Source of the DNA: a virus
Strand: one strand, 5' to 3'
DNA: 64,000 nucleotides
Virus record (IMG/VR): IMGVR_UViG_3300021957_008066
Coordinates: 42,118 to 106,117 of that record
A model generated the notes under the pieces. It did not search any database. It saw only the letters and a list, made by a program, of their open reading frames with translations, and was not told where the DNA came from. A program made the position numbers and the translations under genes. Shown here one piece after another: positions 1 through 6,044 of this stretch (its first letter is position 1; every line of letters starts with the position of its first letter).

Positions 1-1
1 A

Positions 2-94
2 TCTACATTTACCCAGACAAAGAATACAATTAGAATGTGCATACGCAAACTACTTAAAACTTACAATATAGAAGAACTAAGACAATTAATTTAA
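2..94 (+). CDS. 3' end of an unidentified gene (truncated by window start)
   Basis: An open frame enters from the left edge and ends at TAA 92-94, giving about 30 residues ending in IEELRQLI. The tail is helical and basic-acidic like a normal C-terminus, and its stop overlaps the stop of the convergent small gene at 91-252, a pattern repeated across this genome. Nothing more can be said about function. Confidence 0.35.
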   Translation, partial: STFTQTKNTIRMCIRKLLKTYNIEELRQLI

Positions 95-252
95 ACACCT
101 GAATTAAAATTTGTTCTGTATGCTCTACCCACACTATTTGACGGGTCATATTTTCTAGCACATATGCGAATACCACATACACATATAAGAATAAATAGGA
201 ATATGCTGCCTAATAATAATAAGAAGAATGCAAGACCATCCATTTCATACAT
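91..252 (-). CDS. Small single-pass membrane protein (53 aa)
   Basis: A 53-residue frame begins MYEMDGLAFF, has one strong hydrophobic segment (about residues 8-29, rich in Leu, Ile and Phe, with Cys near its end) and a basic/polar tail ending NFNSGV. The layout suggests a type III or signal-anchor membrane protein. It is convergent with the truncated gene to the left and overlaps its stop. It is one of several tiny membrane proteins in this window. It resembles no family I recognise. Confidence 0.55.
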   Translation of the reverse strand: MYEMDGLAFFLLLLGSIFLFILICVCGIRICARKYDPSNSVGRAYRTNFNSGV

Positions 253-271
253 GCAATGATATATAAATAGT

Positions 272-598
272 TTATTTCAATCGATCTAATTTTCGTATAC
301 TTTGCCAATGTTTTAATCTATGAGCAGATAAAATGAATTCTTTACATGGTAATATATACCACAATGCACTGAACACCTTGTCGGTACCATACTTTTCGTT
401 CAGAAAATCTATAGAGATCCCCTGTTTTATGTGTAAAAAAACTTTTACAGCCACTGCTTTGTCCTTTACCTTCCCCCCATGCCATGTTCTAGCCCAATCC
501 CAGTCACACCTGAATGCAGACTTTACACTTTGTAGATCATCTGGTGTTAACCACGGAGCGATGAGGTAGCTTCCCACTCCTTGAAAAACTTTATCACG
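272..598 (-). pseudogene. C-terminal part of a frameshifted gene (downstream of RAMA-like ORF)
   Basis: About 108 residues read as normal protein (RDKVFQGVG, then a Trp-rich WDWARTWHGG segment and a helical end). They have no Met start of their own and lie in a different frame from the RAMA-like ORF that stops at 547. Further upstream the same frame is rich in His, Cys and Asn and looks like a shadow. The simplest reading is one gene, 1047 to 272, broken by a frameshift between about 547 and 620. A programmed frameshift or an assembly indel are alternatives. Confidence 0.45.
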
Positions 599-1047
599 GA
601 TGGTGTCAGTAATATTTTGTCTGTTGCTAATGCAGATTCTCTTGGTTCTGCTTTCAATTGTGTCAATTGGGTCACTCTCATCTGAAGTCTGTTTATTTCT
701 GCAAATAGATCCTGTCTGGAAGCACCTACCATTTTTGTACTTACGTTTAACTGACTTCTTAAACTTTGCAGGGTTCTGCCTGTTTTCACATGCGTAACAC
801 GTTTCCAAGATGCATACCTGGTGTTCTCTTCTTGTAAACCCTCTCTTAGACATGCCTCGCTCCATGCAGTTAGTGAAGGGTAAGACCGAGTAAATAAAGT
901 CTTGATCTGTACAGAGTTTGGACAATGGATGGTTGTATTCAGTACGTGACCTCCATGTCCTATTGTACCACATATTGTGTTTTTTTTGAACATGAATTGT
1001 ATTCTGTCCCCAATGCTGACCAACCCAATCGTGATAAGTTGTTCCAT
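547..1047 (-). CDS. RAMA-like domain protein, N-terminal part of a frameshifted gene
   Basis: This 166-residue frame has the layout I associate with RAMA-type domains: a GDRIQFMFKKN opening, a strand-rich middle (GTIGHGGHVLN), then SLTAWSEACL and a WKRV...LQSLRSQL ending. A Lys/Gln/Leu helix follows. RAMA-like domains occur in restriction methylases and giant-virus proteins and are thought to recognise DNA or chromatin. The start at 1047 is 32 nt below a variant early motif at 1080-1087. A second ATG at 1054, in the wrong frame, precedes it. The stop at 547 probably reflects a frameshift. The family call is tentative. Confidence 0.45.
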   Translation of the reverse strand: MEQLITIGLVSIGDRIQFMFKKNTICGTIGHGGHVLNTTIHCPNSVQIKTLFTRSYPSLTAWSEACLREGLQEENTRYASWKRVTHVKTGRTLQSLRSQLNVSTKMVGASRQDLFAEINRLQMRVTQLTQLKAEPRESALATDKILLTPSVIKFFKEWEATSSLRG

Positions 1048-1070
1048 GAGTCATCTTAAAGGTTCTTAGA

Positions 1071-1769
1071 TCATTCATATACACCATTATAAATGTGTAT
1101 GATGTCTGTCCCGTCACCTGTAACAATAGCAGTTTCACCAGGTATATCGTATGTATATGCTATCCATGACCCTTTAGATACAGAATCAAAAAGAGAAGCA
1201 GAAACTTTATCTACTATAGTGTTGTCTCCATCCATAATGGTGAACGTGGTATGTTGATTTGTAGTGACCCATGTAAAGGGGTGATACAGAGTCATTTCAT
1301 TAGAGTCAATGAAAGCTTTAGTGTTACACCTACCGTTCACGCTTTTCACTGTAAGCTGAGTTGCTGGGACTTTGTAATATTTACCATGACTAGCGACAGA
1401 AAATGGATATCCACCAATATCGTAGACTGAGCCTGAACAAGAGTCTGGGATTTCTACAACAAATGTTCCTTCAGATTTAGCACCAGAACATGTCAGAACT
1501 CTACTATGCTGCTCACATTTTAGTTTTTTAATCGTGTGTACTTTGATCTTATAGATAAATGTTCTGAGTGTTAAGATAAACATTAGTAGTGTTACAGCTC
1601 CAAAAAAAAATATAACTTTTTTATTCGGGGTTGGCAATGTTGACAGCGTTGACAATGGTACGTGACCTTGAGACTCAATGTCAGGTGGACCTCGTTGTCG
1701 TTTTACCTGTACCTTTCTCACTTTAATCCTAAGTGGTTGATCACGAAAACTCAGCTTAGGTACAGACAT
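1071..1769 (-). CDS. Type II membrane protein, unknown function (232 aa)
   Basis: The start MSVPKLSFRD at 1769 is preferred over an upstream in-frame Met at 1835 because a TATA-like element lies 19 nt before it at 1789-1796. The protein has a basic, Pro-containing cytosolic N-terminus of about 70 residues, one hydrophobic segment (VIFFFGAVTLLMFILTL) and a Cys-containing ectodomain of about 130 residues. This fits a virion or cell-surface membrane protein. No family was recognised. It is divergent from the gene at 1816. Confidence 0.7.
   Translation of the reverse strand: MSVPKLSFRDQPLRIKVRKVQVKRQRGPPDIESQGHVPLSTLSTLPTPNKKVIFFFGAVTLLMFILTLRTFIYKIKVHTIKKLKCEQHSRVLTCSGAKSEGTFVVEIPDSCSGSVYDIGGYPFSVASHGKYYKVPATQLTVKSVNGRCNTKAFIDSNEMTLYHPFTWVTTNQHTTFTIMDGDNTIVDKVSASLFDSVSKGSWIAYTYDIPGETAIVTGDGTDIIHIYNGVYE
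1080..1087 (-). promoter_or_regulatory. Variant early-type promoter motif (ATGGTGTA)
   Basis: Reads ATAATGGTGTATA on the minus strand, one base off the window-wide ACGGTGTA motif. It lies 32 nt upstream of the ATG at 1047 and inside the 3' end of the preceding gene. Confidence 0.4.
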
Positions 1770-1788
1770 TTCGTGTATAAACAAGACA

Positions 1789-1796
1789 TATATAGG
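1789..1796. promoter_or_regulatory. Late-type TATA element, probably bidirectional
   Basis: TATATAGG lies 19 nt from the minus-strand start at 1769 and 19 nt from the plus-strand start at 1816, so one element may serve both divergent genes. Confidence 0.4.
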
Positions 1797-1815
1797 ATGT
1801 TGTGTGCCTTTAAAC

Positions 1816-2115
1816 ATGTGTAAACATATTCTCATTATCTTGTGCGCTGCACTTGTTGCCCAATTTCTTCCAAAAAAGTCTCACTACACATTCCAAGGAG
1901 TCGCGCAGCCAAATTCTACAATGCAGTGGAGTACACAATATTCAGACCTACAGGGCATGGTTTTTGTACATGTCATTGGTAATGGTACTATAAAATACAT
2001 GAATGTAGAAAAAGGAATATCTGATCATTTCTTTTTCCATTTATATGGAAATGTTCCAGATATTTACTGTGAGTCGCATACCATTTGTAAGGCAGTTGCG
2101 CATTTAATTACTTGA
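1816..2115 (+). CDS. Small membrane-anchored or secreted protein (99 aa)
   Basis: MCKHILIILCAALVAQFL forms an N-terminal signal or anchor sequence. A polar domain follows with possible N-glycosylation sites (NST, NGT) and two late Cys. The start at 1816 fits the TATA element at 1789-1796; an upstream GTG is unlikely. Function is unknown. Confidence 0.6.
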   Translation: MCKHILIILCAALVAQFLPKKSHYTFQGVAQPNSTMQWSTQYSDLQGMVFVHVIGNGTIKYMNVEKGISDHFFFHLYGNVPDIYCESHTICKAVAHLIT

Positions 2116-2116
2116 A

Positions 2117-2124
2117 TATAAAAA
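2117..2124 (+). promoter_or_regulatory. Late-type TATA promoter element (TATAAAAA)
   Basis: Lies 17 nt upstream of the ATG at 2142, within the spacing shared by late-type genes in this window. Confidence 0.5.
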
Positions 2125-2141
2125 CCTAGTAAAACTAAGCA

Positions 2142-2786
2142 ATGTTTCCACTACCTGAAGCATGCCATGCTACTTTGAAAATATGGCAAGGTACAGTCAT
2201 AGAAGGATATGGCTTGACCGGATATTCTGTGGCTTGGTGTGGAGAACCTTTCAATGGTACAATTACAAAGGGTAATATAACACCTAAATGTGTATTTATT
2301 TTACGACACAGCGACTACTTTAAATACGCAGTGCATGATGTTTCTGGTTTCAGAGAGATTCCTGAGAAATGGTACTCAAAGTGCTTTCTTAAAGTAAGTG
2401 AAATTCCGAGTGAAAATATTGTCACAGTCTGTGTGAACGGTTCGTATGTTGACTTACCATTTCTACCTCATTCATTATTCAACAGGAAAATGAGTGCCAA
2501 ACGAAGGAAGAAAATACACAAGGTCGATCATACAGTTGTATACCCCACATGGGAACATCAAAAAGGTAAGACTATTCATTTTAAGGTTGCTAAATCGTTT
2601 AAGGACATTTTTAACAAAGCTGATGCAAATGAAGTTACATTACAGGATCCATTTGAAGGGTATGAAAGTATGGAAGAAATTACAGCTACAAAAACTGGCA
2701 GACATGCATTTAAAACAGTAGCAGGTTTTATTTACTATCATTGTAGAGATAACTTAGGATACCCACTTAATTTAAATACACGATGA
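2142..2786 (+). CDS. Unknown protein (214 aa)
   Basis: A mixed alpha/beta-looking protein with a central basic stretch (SAKRRKKIHK, about residues 120-128), several Cys in the first half and NGT/NGS sequons. No convincing signal peptide or membrane segment is visible, and no family is recognised. It ends 15 bases inside the convergent gene at 2772-3215. Confidence 0.65.
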   Translation: MFPLPEACHATLKIWQGTVIEGYGLTGYSVAWCGEPFNGTITKGNITPKCVFILRHSDYFKYAVHDVSGFREIPEKWYSKCFLKVSEIPSENIVTVCVNGSYVDLPFLPHSLFNRKMSAKRRKKIHKVDHTVVYPTWEHQKGKTIHFKVAKSFKDIFNKADANEVTLQDPFEGYESMEEITATKTGRHAFKTVAGFIYYHCRDNLGYPLNLNTR

Positions 2787-3215
2787 AATAGACTGTTCTC
2801 TTAGAAATACAGATGCTTTGATCCTACAAATAGGACAATAATCTGGCATAAAACAGTTAGGATGAACTATTTTTGTACCACACATGCATCTATATACTTT
2901 AATGGGCATTGGCTTTGTAAAACTTTTAAATGATTTCATACACGAATGACATTGTGGTTGTACTTTGAAAGGATTTGGTAGAGGCGGTGCTTCTACATCA
3001 GGAGCATTTGTACCAACCATGTCCATGAACTTTGTAGGTCCACCATGGCTTCCGAACCACGATGCCCCTTTCTTTGTTTCAAAAGCATAGTACATGTTAG
3101 GGTCTTGCCACCATTTATGTATCTGTTGTATAGATCCATGATTACATAAAGCTAGTAGCCTAACCCCGTGTTCTAAATTCTGTTTTGTACTATTTTCTGG
3201 TGTAAACCCTAGCAT
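2772..3215 (-). CDS. C-terminal zinc-finger / RING-like protein (147 aa)
   Basis: The last 60 residues carry CHSC, then CMC, HPNC and CPIC (YRCMCGTKIVHPNC, DYCPICR), a cross-brace spacing like a RING or RING-variant finger. This suggests an E3 ubiquitin ligase or zinc-binding adaptor. The N-terminal half is unrecognised, with Trp-rich segments. It has an early motif 24 nt upstream (3240-3247), located inside the 3' coding end of the next gene. Confidence 0.65.
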   Translation of the reverse strand: MLGFTPENSTKQNLEHGVRLLALCNHGSIQQIHKWWQDPNMYYAFETKKGASWFGSHGGPTKFMDMVGTNAPDVEAPPLPNPFKVQPQCHSCMKSFKSFTKPMPIKVYRCMCGTKIVHPNCFMPDYCPICRIKASVFLREQSISSCI

Positions 3216-3224
3216 TGTGTAAGT

Positions 3225-3569
3225 TTATCTTTCGTCAGATACACCGTTATACATCATATCTATGAGAGTGTCAATACGAGCCTGCATGGTTTGGTCGTTT
3301 TCATATGTTTTTTTTAGACTTTCTAACCCATGCTTTGCATTTATTATTTGATCTTCCATTCCAGGATAATTTCTGTTGTTGTGTGCAGTCATAAAGATAT
3401 CTCTGATTCTGCCAAAGTCACTTCGACGTGTAGCACCATCGAGCCAGCGAATAATCCATTCTGGGAGAAGTTTGTGTTCATAAATTCTGAAATGTGTTTG
3501 TCGTGTATGTAATCTCTGGTAAGGTTCCAGACAGGCTATGACTCTGAGGTTGATAATCACATCCTCCAT
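3225..3569 (-). CDS. Unknown conserved-looking protein (114 aa)
   Basis: A compact, soluble, basic protein. The middle (HTRQTHFRIYEHKLLPEWI, then RWLDGATRRSDFGRI) resembles a short family I remember from other large algal viruses, where an RW plus G-[EA]-[ST]R core is typical, but I cannot name it. There are no membrane segments. The promoter of the next gene is embedded in its last codons. Confidence 0.65.
   Translation of the reverse strand: MEDVIINLRVIACLEPYQRLHTRQTHFRIYEHKLLPEWIIRWLDGATRRSDFGRIRDIFMTAHNNRNYPGMEDQIINAKHGLESLKKTYENDQTMQARIDTLIDMMYNGVSDER
3240..3247 (-). promoter_or_regulatory. Early-type promoter motif ACGGTGTA
   Basis: Minus-strand ATAACGGTGTATC, 24 nt upstream of the ATG at 3215, inside the C-terminal codons of the gene at 3225-3569. 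Confidence 0.65.
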
Positions 3570-3602
3570 TTATGAACGGTAATTCATTTAAATATAACAC
3601 CA

Positions 3603-3610
3603 TATAAATA
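3603..3610 (+). promoter_or_regulatory. Late-type TATAAATA promoter; decides start at 3628
   Basis: An exact TATAAATA lies 17 nt before the ATG at 3628 but only 5 and 11 nt before the in-frame ATGs at 3616 and 3622. The third Met is therefore the likely start. Confidence 0.6.
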
Positions 3611-3627
3611 TCCGAATGTTCATGAAA

Positions 3628-4119
3628 ATGAACGCAGAACTGTTTAAAGTCCACCTAGCGTCTAGAAAAGTACACCCAGAACCTCTTAGGACTGCTGAGG
3701 TTTCTTTAGATCTCCCATCGCATTATACGGCTGGATGTAAAACCTCTCTGTTGGATCCATGTAGAGTTTTGTTTGCAAATTTGGACCAGGGTACCCAAAG
3801 TGTCATACTTAACATACCAAACAAAAGTAACATTTTAGATTGGGTAAATACATTTGCCACATATGGTGGGAAGGATATGAGATTGTCCAGGTTTCAGAGG
3901 GCTTATGGTGGAATGATGAATCCACCCATAAGGGTTTGGGAAAAACAATCTGGTAAGTATGTACGATCGAACAAAAAAGTAAAAGTCGGATCCCTTGTTC
4001 AGTGTGGATGTACAGTCAGGGAAAGTAAAGGGAAAGTTTATTTTGATCTGCACAGAGACATTGTGATACTGGAAACTGGTACAAAATCTGTTCAATATTT
4101 CAGTGATGATGAGGTTTAA
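3628..4119 (+). CDS. Unknown soluble protein (163 aa)
   Basis: Starts MNAELFKVHL, chosen from promoter spacing. It is beta-rich with Lys/Arg patches (KYVRSNKKVKVGS) and an acidic end (FSDDEV). There is no signal peptide or membrane segment. I do not recognise the family. It is followed after one base by the small EF-hand gene, both transcribed rightward. Confidence 0.65.
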   Translation: MNAELFKVHLASRKVHPEPLRTAEVSLDLPSHYTAGCKTSLLDPCRVLFANLDQGTQSVILNIPNKSNILDWVNTFATYGGKDMRLSRFQRAYGGMMNPPIRVWEKQSGKYVRSNKKVKVGSLVQCGCTVRESKGKVYFDLHRDIVILETGTKSVQYFSDDEV

Positions 4120-4120
4120 A

Positions 4121-4426
4121 ATGAAATGGACATTATTGATGTTTTTGCCGTTGGTGAATGGATGTTGGATGTATTCAAAAGAAAACATGGTCGAAAAAAT
4201 TGAGAATTTGTTAGATGGTAGAGATGTGAACCGGAATTTTATTCGTGAACTCGAAAAAAAACTTCCAAAAGCTGTTTCATGGGCAATAAATAAAATTGGA
4301 GTAGACAAAGCGTTTATTGATTGTGATGCTAACAAAGACGGGTCAATCACTGTGAAAGAAATTAGAGATACAGACACATGCATGAAATCCTGTACAAAGC
4401 TGGCAGTTTTAAACATGGTCCTATGA
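4121..4426 (+). CDS. Secreted single EF-hand protein (101 aa)
   Basis: MKWTLLMFLPLVNGCW is a clear signal peptide. Near residue 70 an EF-hand loop, DCDANKDGSITVKEI, has acidic ligands at positions 1, 3, 5 and 12 and the central Gly. It could bind one calcium ion, paired or dimerised. Two Cys near the end (CMKSC) may form a disulfide. Likely a late secreted or lumenal protein. Confidence 0.7.
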   Translation: MKWTLLMFLPLVNGCWMYSKENMVEKIENLLDGRDVNRNFIRELEKKLPKAVSWAINKIGVDKAFIDCDANKDGSITVKEIRDTDTCMKSCTKLAVLNMVL

Positions 4427-4427
4427 G

Positions 4428-4435
4428 TATAAGCC
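4428..4435 (+). promoter_or_regulatory. Late-type TATA element (TATAAGCC)
   Basis: 17 nt before the ATG at 4453, overlapping the end of the upstream EF-hand gene. Confidence 0.45.
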
Positions 4436-4452
4436 ATTTACATTTTACTTAA

Positions 4453-4698
4453 ATGGACAATATTTTACTAGTGTCAAAGACATTAGATTTTGCACATCTT
4501 ATGAGAATCGCAGAAGGCATGTCATACAAACATAGTGAAATAGTGATCAAGGCTAGAGGGAAGCAGATACAGAGAGCTGTAGAGATTGCAGTCATGCTGA
4601 AAGTGAGAGGGAGGGGTGAAGTGAATGATACAACATATAGTACCGAAAATGGGATTGTGCACATTCCGAGTATAGAGATAAAATTAACGGTGTATTAA
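4453..4698 (+). CDS. Alba-like DNA/RNA-binding protein (81 aa)
   Basis: The sequence follows the Alba fold order: a first strand ILLVSKTLDF, a helix, then SEIVIKARGKQIQRAVEI, which carries the family hallmark KARG(K/R)xIxxAV, and a final strand SIEIKLTVY. Alba proteins coat DNA or bind RNA in archaea and eukaryotes. The KARGK lysine corresponds to the residue whose acetylation weakens DNA binding in archaeal Alba. Length is normal for a single domain. It sits close to the histone H3-like gene, suggesting a chromatin or nucleoid role. An early promoter for the next micro-gene overlaps its last codons. Confidence 0.75.
   Translation: MDNILLVSKTLDFAHLMRIAEGMSYKHSEIVIKARGKQIQRAVEIAVMLKVRGRGEVNDTTYSTENGIVHIPSIEIKLTVY
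4687..4694 (+). promoter_or_regulatory. Early-type promoter motif ACGGTGTA inside the Alba 3' end
   Basis: Exact motif, 26 nt before an ATG at 4721, and just before the Alba stop codon TAA at 4696-4698. It supports the 24-codon gene at 4721. Confidence 0.6.
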
Positions 4699-4720
4699 GC
4701 ATTTAGTATTACAAATAAAC

Positions 4721-4795
4721 ATGACTGAAGAACAAAGGATATGGTTAAAATGTGCATTACTGGTCATCGAGGAGTATTTCTCTATTCGAGGCTAA
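4721..4795 (+). CDS. Candidate micro-gene, 24-aa peptide
   Basis: Encodes MTEEQRIWLKC followed by a short amphipathic/hydrophobic helix ending FSIRG. It is supported mainly by an exact early promoter motif at the canonical distance (26 nt) that serves no other gene. Its 3' end overlaps the convergent gene at 4757. Function is unknown; a regulatory peptide or non-coding transcript are alternatives. Confidence 0.4.
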   Translation: MTEEQRIWLKCALLVIEEYFSIRG

Positions 4796-5056
4796 TTGTT
4801 TTCTAAGAAATACCCTACAAGTCTCTTTATCTGCATCTATTCGTACACCATATATTTGGTCATTTTTATCCGACTCCAACCATTCGAATGGAAATTCTCT
4901 AAGAAAAACAGCTGTTTTCTCATCTACAAGTACGTCATCGAAAAGTGAAAGTTTGGGTGTGTCTTCCTTGTTCAAAGCAACCATACTGAATAGTTTTTTA
5001 GGATCGGAGTCATTATATTGTACTTTTACATTGTTACACGAGTTTAGAATAATCAT
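4757..5056 (-). CDS. Unknown acidic protein (99 aa)
   Basis: A small soluble acidic protein (many Asp/Glu, KEDTPKLSLFDDVLVDEK) just downstream of the histone H3 gene on the same strand (9 nt gap). I checked it for a histone H4 or H2 fold and found none. A histone chaperone-like role is conceivable from position and charge, but that is only inference. Confidence 0.6.
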   Translation of the reverse strand: MIILNSCNNVKVQYNDSDPKKLFSMVALNKEDTPKLSLFDDVLVDEKTAVFLREFPFEWLESDKNDQIYGVRIDADKETCRVFLRKQLASNREILLDDQ

Positions 5057-5065
5057 TTATTAGGT

Positions 5066-5377
5066 TTAGATTCCTTTTATAGTCTTCCATAATTTAATAT
5101 CATCCACATGCAGTGTTTCTCTCTTCCCTTGGATGGCAATGAGGTTGGCATCGTGAAACATTCCAACTAAAAAGTCCTCTGCATCTGTCTGTAATGCACT
5201 AAGTGCATCCTTTCTGAAACGAATATCTTGATCTGAATAATTTTTTGTCATCTCTCTAACAAGTCTGTGGAAAGGAGCAGTTGGGATGACAGCTGACGTC
5301 TTGGATTGTTCGTCACGAACTTCTCTGAGAGCTTTGGAGCGGAGACGTACAGGTTTTGGTTTATTCGCAGGGATCAT
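5066..5377 (-). CDS. Histone H3-like protein lacking the N-terminal tail (103 aa)
   Basis: Aligns along its length with the H3 fold: ALREVRDEQSK matches the alpha-N region ALREIRRYQKS, APFHRLVREM matches LPFQRLVREI, IRFRKDALSALQTDAEDFLV matches [20 protein letters not shown], and ANLIAIQGKRETLHVDDIKL matches [20 protein letters not shown]. The tail with K4, K9 and K27 is missing; only about 13 residues precede the alpha-N region. It is a single H3 rather than the fused doublet of marseilleviruses, and no H4 is visible in the window. Likely role: compaction of viral DNA or interference with host chromatin. Confidence 0.9.
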   Translation of the reverse strand: MIPANKPKPVRLRSKALREVRDEQSKTSAVIPTAPFHRLVREMTKNYSDQDIRFRKDALSALQTDAEDFLVGMFHDANLIAIQGKRETLHVDDIKLWKTIKGI

Positions 5378-5417
5378 TTAATGGAATAAGACATGCTTTA
5401 ATACTATGTTGATTTTG

Positions 5418-6044
5418 TTATTTAGGGGGGTTGGTGTACGACAATCCTTCACCCAATCGTGTTCGACAATTTTCCTGGACACATGCTTTGTTTTCCATAT
5501 GTTCAATAAATCTTTTGATTCGTACAGCATCTTCTTTAGGTACCCAACTGTTAAAGTCTCTCACTGCTTGATGTGTTTCTCTGACAAACTTGTTGTCTGT
5601 TTTTGCAAATGTGAAAGCTTCCCCCTCACTGTCAGGTACAATAAAGTCCGTCATCTCTGGATGTATCCCTACACAATCATCTTCTCCAATGCTGTCAAAT
5701 GCTGGATCACCCACAGGTACTACTCCTTGTTCGTCAAGTCTGGCAAAAGTACTATCACTCAATGGACGAAACCCAATTTCATTCAATGCACCTATGATAT
5801 TTGCATGTTTTGATGTCTCTACATGAGAAATAACACATCCCTTTGGTACTTCGTACCACTCTTCAGAGTAAGACCAAACATTATTATCTTTCTTTTCTAT
5901 ATAGTATACCTCTACGTTGTCTCCACTAACCCCTACGACCTCCCCGTACCATATTTCGTCGTTTTCGGCTGCCAGGGACAGGTAATCACCGACTTTCATT
6001 TGATAACGACCGAATGGCTTTATACTTCTACTTTTTTGATGCAT
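5418..6044 (-). CDS. Tudor/SH3-like domain protein (208 aa)
   Basis: Residues about 16-75 (KVGDYLSLAAEND, WYGEVVGVSGDNVEVYYIE) look like a Tudor, BAH or SH3-like barrel used for binding histone tails or ligands. The rest is acidic with FARLDEQG and a helical C-terminus. The start at 6044 overlaps the end of the large OTU protein gene by 17 bases; a second Met (MKVGDY) is possible. Functional assignment is tentative. Confidence 0.6.
   Translation of the reverse strand: MHQKSRSIKPFGRYQMKVGDYLSLAAENDEIWYGEVVGVSGDNVEVYYIEKKDNNVWSYSEEWYEVPKGCVISHVETSKHANIIGALNEIGFRPLSDSTFARLDEQGVVPVGDPAFDSIGEDDCVGIHPEMTDFIVPDSEGEAFTFAKTDNKFVRETHQAVRDFNSWVPKEDAVRIKRFIEHMENKACVQENCRTRLGEGLSYTNPPK

Noticed and set aside
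272-1138. A single 288-residue ORF covering the first minus-strand gene
   Set aside because: Its 5' half is His/Cys/Asn-rich shadow sequence, while the overlapping frame carries RAMA-like features; only the 3' third looks real.
4757-5056. A histone H4 partner for the H3-like gene
   Set aside because: No H4-like motifs; the protein is acidic and does not follow a histone fold.
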